From the NCBI RefSeq assembly GCF_035497915.1, contig NZ_DATJCS010000038.1, positions 14,653-78,652 of the forward strand: a stretch of DNA of 64,000 bases, in the 5' to 3' direction. Below are positions 1 through 8,060 of the stretch, one piece after another (within the stretch, counting starts at the first letter, position 1; each line of letters begins with the position of its first letter). The translations under genes were made by a program, and so were the position numbers. A model generated the notes under the pieces. The model ran no database searches. It was given only the letters and a program-made list of their open reading frames with translations, and was not told the DNA's origin. The DNA is from Serpens sp035497915. Its GTDB lineage: Bacteria; Pseudomonadota; Gammaproteobacteria; Pseudomonadales; Pseudomonadaceae.

Positions 1-773
1 GCCGGACGCAGGCTCAGCGGCATGCCGAGGATGCGCTCGAACAGGGCGGCCGAGACCATCAGGTCGGTCTTCTTGCCGGCCAGGTCCAGGCACAGGCCGC
101 GCAGGCTGCGGAGCAGCAGCTCGAAGCCATAGGCGCCGACGATGCCGATGGCCAGCACCCAGAGGGTGGCCAGCGCCTGGTTGGGCACCACCCGGTCGTA
201 GACATTCATCACGAACAGCGGCGCGAACAGGCCGATCAGGTTGATCAGCAGGCTGGCGACCAGGGCATCGGCGTACAGCCAGCGCGAGCGCAGCAGGGTG
301 TCGCGAAACCAGGCGCGGGTGCGCGGAATCAGCGAGGCGGGACGCAGGTCGAAGGCGTGCCGCGGCTGGGCGAAGAACACCCGGCCGCTGTACTGCGCCG
401 CCAGTTCGGCCAGCTCGATGCAGACCTCTCCCCCGCCGCTCTCCACGGCGAGGATGCGCGCCCGGTAGTCACCCACCTCCAGCAGTACCGCCGTGCCGCC
501 ATTGTTCAGCAACAGCAGCGCCGGCAGCGCCAGCGGCGGGATGTCGGCCAGCGCCCGGCTCAGCCAGCGGCCCTGCAGCCCGGCGCGGGCCGCCGCGCGC
601 GGCAGCAGCGCGGCGCTCAGCCGTTGCGCCGGCAGCGGCAGTCCGCTGGTCAGCTGGCCACGACTGATCGGCCGATCGCGCAGCTGGCAAAGCAGCAGCA
701 GGCCGTCGAGCAGCGGATCATCGGCCTCGTGCGGCGGCGCGCCCGCGGCAGCGGGCGCGGCCTGGATACCCAC
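1..773 (-). CDS. lapB: Type I secretion system permease/ATPase, LapB-like (partial)
   Basis: Inner-membrane ABC exporter that would power secretion of the adjacent RTX adhesin through the TolC-like partner. The 257 visible residues are the N-terminal part only; the gene runs off the left edge, so the nucleotide-binding domain is not seen. Residues 1-135 resemble the degenerate C39-peptidase-like domain of HlyB/LapB exporters. The membrane domain starts near residue 168 and holds the family signature NVYDRVVPNQA (190-200), followed by LRSLRG and DLAGKK. The start is a GTG one base after the lapE-like stop codon, so the two genes are probably cotranscribed. The LapB assignment rests on the signature and on the lapE/lapD/lapG neighbours. 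The membrane-fusion partner (lapC) is not in the window. Confidence 0.85.
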   Translation of the reverse strand, partial: MGIQAAPAAAGAPPHEADDPLLDGLLLLCQLRDRPISRGQLTSGLPLPAQRLSAALLPRAAARAGLQGRWLSRALADIPPLALPALLLLNNGGTAVLLEVGDYRARILAVESGGGEVCIELAELAAQYSGRVFFAQPRHAFDLRPASLIPRTRAWFRDTLLRSRWLYADALVASLLINLIGLFAPLFVMNVYDRVVPNQALATLWVLAIGIVGAYGFELLLRSLRGLCLDLAGKKTDLMVSAALFERILGMPLSLRP

Positions 774-774
774 G

Positions 775-2133
775 TCAGTTCAGGCCGGGCAGCAGGTCGT
801 CCCGCCGGGGCGGCGGCGAGCTGAGCGCCACGGCTTCCATGGGTGGCACCACGCCGAGGCTCTGCAGCAGTTCGCCTTCGGCCGCCTTGATGCGGTAGTG
901 GCTGTACAGCTCGGTGTAGGTCAGATCGACCAGCCGGCGCTGGGCGGCGAACAGTTCGTTCTCGTTATCCAGCAGGTCGAGCAGCGTGCGGTCGCCCAGG
1001 CTGAACTGCTTCTGGTAGGCCTCCTTGACCCGCTCGCTGTACGACACGTAGTCGAAGGCCACGGCCTTCTGGTCGCGGGCGTTGTGCAGGGCGTTCCAGG
1101 CCAGGCCCAGATCCTCGCTGAGCAGACGCAGGGTATTGATGCGCACGTCCCAGGCCTGGGCGACCTGGTAGGAACGCGCCTCCAGCTGCGCCCGGTCGCT
1201 GCCGCCGGCCAGCAGGTTGTAGCGCATGCGCAGCATGGCCTGCCATTCGTTCACATGGCCGCGCTGGCCATCCAGGTTGTTGTCGGCGCTGTGCGACAGC
1301 TCGATGTCCATGCGCGGGTAGAAGCCGGCGCGAGCCGCCTCGTACTGGCTTTCCGCGGCGCGGATATCGGCGTCGGCCGCGCGCAGCAGCGGGTTGTTGT
1401 CGATCATGCGCAGGCGGGCCTGTTCCAGGCTGGCCGGCAGATGGCCAGGCAGCCCCGGCGGCAGGGACAGCTCTTCGGGAGGACGTCCGACCCGGCTGAA
1501 GAAGTTGACCTGGGCGTCGGCCAGGTTGGTGCGTTCGGTGGTCAGGTTGTTGCGTGCCTGGGCCAGGCGCGCGTCGGCCTGGTCGCGGTCGGAGGCGCTG
1601 CCCACGCCCCGCTCGCTGCGCAGGCGGATCTGGTCATAGACGCGCTGGTGGGCGCGCAGGTTGTCGTTGGCGATGCGCACCAGCTCCTCGCGGCGCAGCA
1701 CGTCCAGATAGGCCTCGATCACCTGCAGCGCGGTGCGCTCGGCGGTCGCCTGCAGGGCATGCGCCTGCGAGTCGACTCCGGCCTTGCGACGCTGCACCTC
1801 GTTGGCGGTGGCGAAGCCATCGAACAGCAGCTGCTGGATGCGCAGGCTGGATTCGCCGCGCGTCAGGCTGGTCCAGTGATCGTCATCGCCACGTCGGGTG
1901 GCGGGCTCGTCGGTGCCTTCGCGGCCATAGCCGCCAAGCAGGTCGACCCTCGGCCAGTAACCGCCCCGGGCGGCCTTGAGCTGGTAGTCGGCGGCCAGCC
2001 GGCCATTCACCCCGGCGCGTACCTCCGGATGAACCTCCAGCGCCTGCTGCACCGCCTGCGGCAGGCTCTGCGCCTGGGCCGACACGGCAAGCCCCAGGGC
2101 ACAGGGGAGGACGACGAGAAGAGACTTGCGCAT
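775..2133 (-). CDS. lapE: TolC-family outer membrane channel, LapE-like
   Basis: Outer-membrane efflux channel of a type I secretion system, 452 residues. The start is ATG at 2133, with a good ribosome binding site (AAGGAAG) 7 bases upstream. It is followed by a cleavable signal peptide (MRKSLLVV...SAQA, residues 1 to about 21). The mature protein has the two-fold OEP repeat typical of TolC proteins, with long helical stretches and the pattern 'Q..LFDGF'. Longer upstream reading is possible but would precede the signal peptide. It is followed after one base by the exporter ATPase gene. In Lap systems the LapE channel also holds the adhesin at the cell surface until LapG cuts it. Function is inferred from family and context. 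Confidence 0.88.
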   Translation of the reverse strand: MRKSLLVVLPCALGLAVSAQAQSLPQAVQQALEVHPEVRAGVNGRLAADYQLKAARGGYWPRVDLLGGYGREGTDEPATRRGDDDHWTSLTRGESSLRIQQLLFDGFATANEVQRRKAGVDSQAHALQATAERTALQVIEAYLDVLRREELVRIANDNLRAHQRVYDQIRLRSERGVGSASDRDQADARLAQARNNLTTERTNLADAQVNFFSRVGRPPEELSLPPGLPGHLPASLEQARLRMIDNNPLLRAADADIRAAESQYEAARAGFYPRMDIELSHSADNNLDGQRGHVNEWQAMLRMRYNLLAGGSDRAQLEARSYQVAQAWDVRINTLRLLSEDLGLAWNALHNARDQKAVAFDYVSYSERVKEAYQKQFSLGDRTLLDLLDNENELFAAQRRLVDLTYTELYSHYRIKAAEGELLQSLGVVPPMEAVALSSPPPRRDDLLPGLN

Positions 2134-2370
2134 GGTGGGACTTCCTTGTTCACGAGAAGGCATTGCATGCCGTGCGGCGGCGATCCGTTCGCCTGGCGCG
2201 CTGCCGGCGGCCGAACGGGCCGCAGGCGTAGCACTGCATAGATGCCCAAAGGCATAGACAAGGGTCTGGCGGAATGTCAAGGAAGCGGCACACAACCCGC
2301 CCTTCTCGGCTATAAGTGTGGAGCGGCAGTTCACGCCCGCAGTCCGTCATCGAATCAAGGAGAGATTCCC
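2134..2370. promoter_or_regulatory. Divergent lapE / adhesin intergenic region with candidate promoter and two dyads
   Basis: This 237-bp region separates the divergent secretion and adhesin genes. On the minus strand, TTGACA (2280-2275) and TATGCC (2256-2251) with an 18-base spacer make a candidate sigma-70 promoter for lapE. On the plus strand a TATAAG (2311-2316) could serve the adhesin, but no good -35 is visible. Two short dyads with related half-sites are present: GGCAT-TGC-ATGCC (2159-2171) and ATGCC-CAAA-GGCAT (2242-2255). The second overlaps the lapE -10. A regulator binding these is an inference only. Confidence 0.4.
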
Positions 2371-5040
2371 ATGGCCTCCCCCTATGCCATCGTCCACACC
2401 GTGATCGGCCAGGTCTACGCGCGCTCGCCCGACGGCCTGCGCCGCCTGCTCGGCAAGGGTGCCCGGGTCTACGAAGGGGAACAGATCATCAGTCTGTCCA
2501 GCGAGGACATGATCACCCTGGCCCTGACGGACGGCCGCATGCTCGACCTCGGCCGCGACAGCCAGTGGATCCAGCCGCGCGGCCCGCGCAACCCCGACCA
2601 CGTCGGCGAGGCCGTGCAGCAGATGCGCGAGATTCACTACCCGCTGCTGGCGGGCGTCGATCCGACCCTGATGTTCGAGCCGCCCGCCGCCGGCCCGGCC
2701 ACCCCGGACGAGCCCGGCAAGGCCGCCGGCGGCCGGCGCAGCGTGGTGATTCTCGACACCGTGGGTGGCGAGGTGGAGGTGACCGGCGGTTTTGCCGTCG
2801 ATGACCTGCCCCTGGCACGGCCGCTGGACGGTTACGAGGAGGGTCGTCATCCCCGCGCGGACGACGGGCCAGGCGTGCCGGCCCCGACCCACCAGCAGGG
2901 CCTGGAGGACCGCCCGCTGCAGGGTGACCTGTTCGAGGCCGGCGCCGCCCTGCGCCTGCTGGACTTTCGCATCGGCGACCAGACCCATGTCGCCGGCAGC
3001 CGCGTCCAGCTGCCCGGCCAGGGCAGCCTGGTACTGCATGCCGACGGCCGCTACGTATTCATCCCGGCGCCGGACTGGAACGGCAGCCTGCCGGAGATCC
3101 ACTACCGGGCCGAGAGCGAGGGGCAGATTGCCGAATCGACTCTGCGCATCGACATCCTGCCCGCCAATGACGCGCCCGCCTCGGCCGACGTGCAGGTCAG
3201 CCTGGATCTGGGCCAGGCCTACCGGTTCAGCCCGGAGGATTTCCCTTTCGATGACGCGCGTGACGCGGTCAGCGGCCAGCAGCACGAACCGCTGCAACTG
3301 CTCATCGACAGCCTGCCCGCCTGCGGCAGCCTGCTGCTGAATGGCCAGCCCGTCAGTGCCGGCCAGGCCATCGATTTCGCCGACATCGCCGCCGGGCGGC
3401 TGCACTACCTGCCCGGCGCCGACGGCCAGGCAAGCTTCGACTTCCGCATCCGCGACAACGGCGGCCTGCCGGATGCGGACACCTCCGGCAGCCAGCGTTT
3501 CACCCTCGCCCAGGGCGACCTGGTGATTCCCGAGAACCCGAACTGCGACAACGAGGTACCCGGCGGCGCCGGCAACGACATCCTGCTCGGTGACAGCGGC
3601 GGCACCCAGACCAGCCTGCAGCCCGGGCAGAACTACAACATCGCCCTGCTCATCGACACCTCGGGCAGCATGGCCGCCGCCAGTGGCGACTCCAGCGCGA
3701 CACGCATCGAGCTGGTGCGCGAGGCGCTGTTCAACCTGGCGCCGCAGCTCAAGGGGCACGACGGGGTCATCAATCTGGCGGTGATCGGCTTCGCCTCCCA
3801 TGTCACCCTGCAGGTCAGCCTCGCCGGACTGGATGACGCCCGCCTCGACCAGTGGCTGGCGGACCTGGCGAACCTGGGCCCCGAGCACTTCGACTACAGC
3901 GCCGGCACCAACTACCAGGCGGGCTTCGAGGCGGCCACCGCCTGGTTCGCCCAGCAACCGGCGCAGGGCCATGAGAACCTCACCTACTTCCTCACCGACG
4001 GCAACCCGACCCAGTACTACGACCCCTACACCGGCAACCTGGCGGGTGGTGGCCCCTCAGTCAGCGCGGAAACGCTGCAGCACACCATCGACGCCTTCGC
4101 GCCGCTGGCGGCCATCAGCACCGTGCACGCCATCGGCATGGGCCAGGGCGTGAACGCCGAGCAGCTGGCCTTTTTCGACAACAGTCAGAGCACTGGCGAG
4201 CGCGGCCTGTGGCTGGCCGACGCCGACGGCATTCCCCGCTGGGTCAGCGGCCCGGCTGGCGACGCCACGATCATCGAACAGGCCGAGGAGCTGCAGGCCG
4301 CCCTGCAACCCGGCCGGCCGGTCAGCGAGCCGGTGGCGGTCGGCAACGACGCGATCACTGGCGGCGCCGGCAACGACATCCTGTTCGGTGATGTCATCAA
4401 CACCGACCGCCTGCCCTGGGGCAGCGACGGCAACCCGGCGCGCCCGGAGCACCTGCCGGACGGTTCCGGGCTGGCGGCACTGGAAGCGTTCCTCGGCCTG
4501 CGCCAGGGCACGCCGCCCACGTCCGCGCAGCTGTACGACTACCTCAAGCAGCACCACGGCGAATTGCATCTGCCGGGCGACCCGCGCGGCGGGCACGACC
4601 GGCTGGACGGCGGCGCGGGGCACGATGTGCTGTATGGCCAGGGCGGCAACGACACCCTGCGCGGCGGGGCCGGCAGCGACCAGCTGTTCGGCGGGACCGG
4701 CGCGGACCGGTTCGTCTGGCGCCAGGGCGATGCCGGCAGGATTGGCGCGCCCGATCAGGACCGCGTCCATGACTTCAATGCCCAGGAAGGGGATCGCCTG
4801 GACCTGCGCGACCTGTTGCAGGGCGAGCACGCCGGCAACCTCGACGATTACCTGCAGCTGTTCGCCGCTGGCGAGGATGCCGTGCTGCTGGTCAGCTCGA
4901 CCGGCCAGTTGAATGCCGGCGGCTCAGCGGGCACCCAGGCGGACCTGCAGATTCGCCTGGATGGCGTGGACGTGGCGGGGCGCAGCCTGGACAGCCTGAT
5001 CGCCGGCGCCGATCCGCTGATCCGCGTGGATCAGGCCTGA
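2371..5040 (+). CDS. Compact LapA-like RTX adhesin with VWA domain and retention module
   Basis: Predicted surface adhesin of 889 residues secreted by the flanking type I system. The start is ATG 2371, chosen for its AAGGAGA ribosome binding site. Residues 1 to about 100 match the LapA-type retention module (IVHTVIGQVYARSPDG, then a DGR.LDLG motif). PAAG at 105-108 fits the LapG cleavage consensus and its expected position; a second AAG lies at 118-120. A cadherin-like region covers about 200-390. RTX nonapeptides (GGAGND type) occur near 398-410, 665 and 740-787. A von Willebrand A domain with MIDAS DTSGSM starts near residue 429. The last ~100 residues form the C-terminal type I secretion region. 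LapA itself is a giant of about 520 kDa, so this is unusually short, with almost no repeat stalk. The stop codon overlaps that of lapD on the other strand. Confidence 0.85.
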   Translation: MASPYAIVHTVIGQVYARSPDGLRRLLGKGARVYEGEQIISLSSEDMITLALTDGRMLDLGRDSQWIQPRGPRNPDHVGEAVQQMREIHYPLLAGVDPTLMFEPPAAGPATPDEPGKAAGGRRSVVILDTVGGEVEVTGGFAVDDLPLARPLDGYEEGRHPRADDGPGVPAPTHQQGLEDRPLQGDLFEAGAALRLLDFRIGDQTHVAGSRVQLPGQGSLVLHADGRYVFIPAPDWNGSLPEIHYRAESEGQIAESTLRIDILPANDAPASADVQVSLDLGQAYRFSPEDFPFDDARDAVSGQQHEPLQLLIDSLPACGSLLLNGQPVSAGQAIDFADIAAGRLHYLPGADGQASFDFRIRDNGGLPDADTSGSQRFTLAQGDLVIPENPNCDNEVPGGAGNDILLGDSGGTQTSLQPGQNYNIALLIDTSGSMAAASGDSSATRIELVREALFNLAPQLKGHDGVINLAVIGFASHVTLQVSLAGLDDARLDQWLADLANLGPEHFDYSAGTNYQAGFEAATAWFAQQPAQGHENLTYFLTDGNPTQYYDPYTGNLAGGGPSVSAETLQHTIDAFAPLAAISTVHAIGMGQGVNAEQLAFFDNSQSTGERGLWLADADGIPRWVSGPAGDATIIEQAEELQAALQPGRPVSEPVAVGNDAITGGAGNDILFGDVINTDRLPWGSDGNPARPEHLPDGSGLAALEAFLGLRQGTPPTSAQLYDYLKQHHGELHLPGDPRGGHDRLDGGAGHDVLYGQGGNDTLRGGAGSDQLFGGTGADRFVWRQGDAGRIGAPDQDRVHDFNAQEGDRLDLRDLLQGEHAGNLDDYLQLFAAGEDAVLLVSSTGQLNAGGSAGTQADLQIRLDGVDVAGRSLDSLIAGADPLIRVDQA

Positions 5041-7004
5041 TCGCGCACCGGCACACCGGCGCCCAGCGCCGGCCAGGGCGCCGGCTCGCCGAACAGCCGG
5101 CCGACGACGCCCTGGAAACCCAGCACGCGCAGCACCTGCAGCTCCTCCGGGGTTTCCACCCGCTCGGCAATCAATGGCAGGTCGATACTGCGGGCGGTCT
5201 GCTGCAGGGCGGCGAGGAAGCGGCGTTTGTCCTCCTCGCGGTCGATGTGCTGGATATAGCCGCCATCGACCTTCAGCCAGGCCAGCCCGAGGCGTGACAG
5301 ATTGCCCAGCCCGCCGAAGCGCCCGCCGAAATGCTGCAGGCTGAGGGCAAAGCCCAGGCGCCGCAGGCTGTGGGCCAGCGACTCCAGTTGCGCCGCCGGC
5401 AGCGGCCGGTTGCCGGCCAGCTCGAGGGTCAGCCGCGAGCTCAGCGTGGTATGCCGCCGCAGCAGGGCCAGCAGCTCCGCCTGGGCCTGCGCCGACTCCA
5501 GGCTGGCGGTGGACAGGCTCAGCGCCAGCGGCAGGCGATGGCCGGCCATCTGCTCCAGCACCAGGGCCAGCATCATGCGGTCGAAACGGGCCATCCAGCC
5601 GAAGCGCTCCAGCCAGGGCAGGAAACGCCCAGCCGGCAGGCAGCGGCCCTGCGCATCCGGCAGGCGCGCCAGCACCTTGTAGTGCAGCAGGTTGTCCGGA
5701 TCGCGGGCCTCGACCACTGGCTGGAAGTGCAGCTGAAAGCGCCGCTGTTCCAGCGCCTGCTCCAGGCGCGCCTGCCACAGGTGGCGCTCTTCCAGGGTGT
5801 CGTCCAGGTCGGCGCGCTGCAGGCGATTCCACTGGGCGCTGGCCAGTTCGTCGATGGCCGCCAGCGCCTCGTCGGCCAGGCGCATCAGGGTCTGCGGATC
5901 GTCGCCGGGGCCGAACGGCACCAGGCCCAGGTGCGCCAGCGCGCCCTCGCGCGTGGTGGCGCGCAGGCTGTCCAGATCCGCCTGCAGGCGTTCGGCCAGC
6001 GCCTCGGCCTCGTCGGCCAGCAGCCCCGGCAACAGCAAGGCGAACTCGCCACCGCGCACCCGCGCCAGCAAGGCCGGCTGGGGCAGCTCGGCGCAGCGCT
6101 CGCGCAGCAGGCCGGCCAGATGGCAGATCAGCCGGTCCACCGGCTCGCCGCCCAGGCGCTGGTTCAGTCCCGCCAGGTCGCGGATGCGCAGCACGGCGAG
6201 GAAGCCATGGCGCACCGCCTCCTCGTCGGCCAGCCGGGCCCGCAGGCGCATCTCGAAGCTGCGGCGGTTGGCCAGCCCGGTCAGCGGGTCCGCGTAGGCC
6301 TCGTCACGCAGTGCTTCGAGGTGGCGGGCGTGCGCCTCGAACTGCCCGCGCAGACGCTCGACCATGTGATTCATCGCGCCGACCACTCGGCGCAGCTCCG
6401 GGCTGACCGGCTGTTTCGGCTGGCTGATGAACTCGCGGCGCTCCAGCGCTTCGGCCTGCTGCACCAGCGCGTCCAGCGGGCGCAGCTGCCGACGCAGCAG
6501 CCAGCCGCCGAGCAACGCGCTGGCCAGGCCGCACAGCGCCAGCCAGAACAGGCTGCCCAGCGCCGCGTGCCAGAGCGTGGCCAGGGCGAAGCGCGGCGTG
6601 CTGTCGACCTGCACGCGGGCCGCCTGCTGCCAGCCCCGGCTGACCAGCGCCTCGGCCTGGACCGCCGGCAGGTCGATCAGGCGCGCGAACCAGGCCGGCA
6701 CCAGCGCCGGCTCGTGGCTGGCCTCCCGCTCCGCCAGCACCTGCTCGGCGGCGGGGTCGACCACGCGGATGCGCTCGAAGTAGCCGCTGTCGAAGATGGC
6801 GCTGACCAGCAGTTCGGTCATCTGCGCATCGTCCACATGATTGCCCAGCGCCAGGCCGAGTGCCGTCGCGGCGTTCTGGGCATGGGAGCGCAGCTGGGCC
6901 AGTTGCTGCTCGCGCGAGCTTTCCAGGCTGACCAGGACGTTGCCCGTATAGGCCAGGACCAGGAACAGGCCGATGGCCAGCAGCAGTTGTTTGAAGAGTG
7001 ACAT
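5031..7004 (-). CDS. lapD: LapD-type cyclic-di-GMP receptor (HAMP-GGDEF-EAL, degenerate)
   Basis: Inner-membrane c-di-GMP effector that sequesters the periplasmic protease LapG when c-di-GMP is high. It has 657 residues, close to the known LapD size. The start MSLFKQLLLAIGLF (7004) is preceded by GGAG. An upstream in-frame ATG at 7016 overlaps that site and is less likely. Domains in order: TM1 about 5-26, periplasmic LapG-binding domain about 27-140, TM2 about 148-170, HAMP, GGDEF-like domain from about 237, EAL-like domain from about 410. Both enzyme motifs are degenerate: RGGEF at 317-321 and KVLAR at 443-447 where active phosphodiesterases have E(A/V)L. This matches a receptor rather than an enzyme. 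It lies 52 bases downstream of lapG. Confidence 0.93.
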   Translation of the reverse strand: MSLFKQLLLAIGLFLVLAYTGNVLVSLESSREQQLAQLRSHAQNAATALGLALGNHVDDAQMTELLVSAIFDSGYFERIRVVDPAAEQVLAEREASHEPALVPAWFARLIDLPAVQAEALVSRGWQQAARVQVDSTPRFALATLWHAALGSLFWLALCGLASALLGGWLLRRQLRPLDALVQQAEALERREFISQPKQPVSPELRRVVGAMNHMVERLRGQFEAHARHLEALRDEAYADPLTGLANRRSFEMRLRARLADEEAVRHGFLAVLRIRDLAGLNQRLGGEPVDRLICHLAGLLRERCAELPQPALLARVRGGEFALLLPGLLADEAEALAERLQADLDSLRATTREGALAHLGLVPFGPGDDPQTLMRLADEALAAIDELASAQWNRLQRADLDDTLEERHLWQARLEQALEQRRFQLHFQPVVEARDPDNLLHYKVLARLPDAQGRCLPAGRFLPWLERFGWMARFDRMMLALVLEQMAGHRLPLALSLSTASLESAQAQAELLALLRRHTTLSSRLTLELAGNRPLPAAQLESLAHSLRRLGFALSLQHFGGRFGGLGNLSRLGLAWLKVDGGYIQHIDREEDKRRFLAALQQTARSIDLPLIAERVETPEELQVLRVLGFQGVVGRLFGEPAPWPALGAGVPVRDQA

Positions 7005-7056
7005 CCCTATCTCCATGAGCAAATTCCGTTGCGCGCCCCGTCGGGCCGGGCGGGCG

Positions 7057-7749
7057 CTAGCGCGGCACGCCGGGCGGGAACCCCTCGCGGCGCATGCGCT
7101 GCAGCACGTCCTGCCAGCGCGACAGGCCCAGGCTGTCGCCAGCCGGGCGATCGGCGTACCACAGGCCTTCGCCGTTGAAGGCATAGACGGGTTGCAGATC
7201 GCTTCGCTGGCTGGCGGGCAGCACGCGGGCGATGCGGTTATCCAGCACCCAGGGGTCCGCGTCGGCTTCAGCGTAGTAGGCCAGCACCATGTGCGCCTGT
7301 CCGTCGGCTTTCACATAGGTGAGGCGCAGGCGCTCCATCGGCACGCCGAGCCGGCGCAGGCTGACGTACTTGGCCAGCGCGTAGTCCTCGCAATCGGCCG
7401 CACCCTGGTACAGCGACTCGACGGGCGTGGCCCAGTAATCGATGCGCTGCCAGATACGGCGGTCCTCGTCGAAGCGCAGGGTGGCATTGAAGAAGCCGTT
7501 GACCGCGCGCAGCTGTTCCTCGACGTCGCGCTCGCGCTGCTCGTCGAGCAGGCGCCACCAGGCCTCCAGGCGCTGGCGACCCTCGGCCTGCGGGCCATAC
7601 AGCGCCTCGGCGCGCCGGTCGATTTCCGCCTGATCCCAGGCCAGGACGGGCGCGGCACCGCCCAGCAGCACCAGCCAGCCGGCGATGCGCAGGCGCTCCG
7701 AGGCTCTTGGTAACCACGCTCCCGCGTCCGTCGATAGTCGCCTGTTCAT
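7057..7749 (-). CDS. lapG: LapG-type periplasmic cysteine protease
   Basis: Bacterial transglutaminase-like cysteine protease that cuts the N-terminus of LapA-type adhesins and so releases cells from biofilms. It has 230 residues with an N-terminal signal region (hydrophobic 21-37). The catalytic triad is visible: C120 in AADCEDYA, H153 in AHMVLAYY and D170 in VLDNR. The DxE/CEDY calcium-associated region is also present. It is the first gene of a lapG-lapD pair, and the next gene carries a matching PAAG target site. Function follows from the family and the complete local context. Confidence 0.93.
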   Translation of the reverse strand: MNRRLSTDAGAWLPRASERLRIAGWLVLLGGAAPVLAWDQAEIDRRAEALYGPQAEGRQRLEAWWRLLDEQRERDVEEQLRAVNGFFNATLRFDEDRRIWQRIDYWATPVESLYQGAADCEDYALAKYVSLRRLGVPMERLRLTYVKADGQAHMVLAYYAEADADPWVLDNRIARVLPASQRSDLQPVYAFNGEGLWYADRPAGDSLGLSRWQDVLQRMRREGFPPGVPR

Positions 7750-7937
7750 GGGGTGGAATCCGCTCGCCGCGATCGGAAGGTTGGCCGGCCGCCGCCGTGA
7801 CGGTCAGGCCCGGGCACAGGCTGTGACCGGGACAAGGCGGGAATGGTTGCATGGCCCGCGCGCCAAGGAACCGAACCCGCCCGGAGGACACTAAAGCGTA
7901 CCTGCGTAGCGCAGCGGCGCCGAAGGAGCCAACCTCG
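7750..7937. other. Intergenic region upstream of the nor operon
   Basis: This 188-bp divergent region lies between lapG and the nor operon and must hold both promoters. I find no FNR/DNR box (TTGAT-N4-ATCAA) and no NorR-type GTCA-N7-TGAC dyad. A GTGAC direct repeat occurs twice about 24 bases apart (around 7798 and 7823), of unknown meaning. The clearest signal is the ribosome binding site AAGGAG at 7923-7928 for the small ORF. Confidence 0.3.
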
Positions 7938-8048
7938 ATGACGACGATCTTCAGGCTCATCAGCTTTGCGGTACTCGCCCTCATGCTGATCGCAATCCTC
8001 TACGCCGGCACCATGGGCATCGTCCACTGGGCCGGTATCGGCGTCTGA
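7938..8048 (+). CDS. 36-residue single-span membrane peptide at head of nor operon
   Basis: Small ORF (ATG 7938, TGA 8046-8048) with a strong AAGGAG ribosome binding site 9 bases upstream. The product is mostly one transmembrane helix (IFRLISFAVLALMLIAILYAG) followed by a short tail GIVHWAGIGV. Its stop is 12 bases before the norC start, so it is almost surely cotranscribed with norC. I do not recognise a named family; it is too short to be NorE or NorF. A role as an accessory or stabilising peptide of the NO reductase is inference from position only. Confidence 0.6.
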   Translation: MTTIFRLISFAVLALMLIAILYAGTMGIVHWAGIGV

Positions 8049-8060
8049 CGGGAGCCCGAC

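Noticed and set aside
2347..3972. 541-codon minus-strand open frame opposite the adhesin
   Set aside because: The plus strand encodes a well-defined retention module, VWA and RTX repeats with a good start site; the minus frame has no recognisable domain.
7836..7850. Possible sigma-54 site (GG ... GC) upstream of the nor operon
   Set aside because: The GG and GC are 11 bases apart instead of the required 10, and the flanking bases do not fit TGGCAC/TTGCA well.
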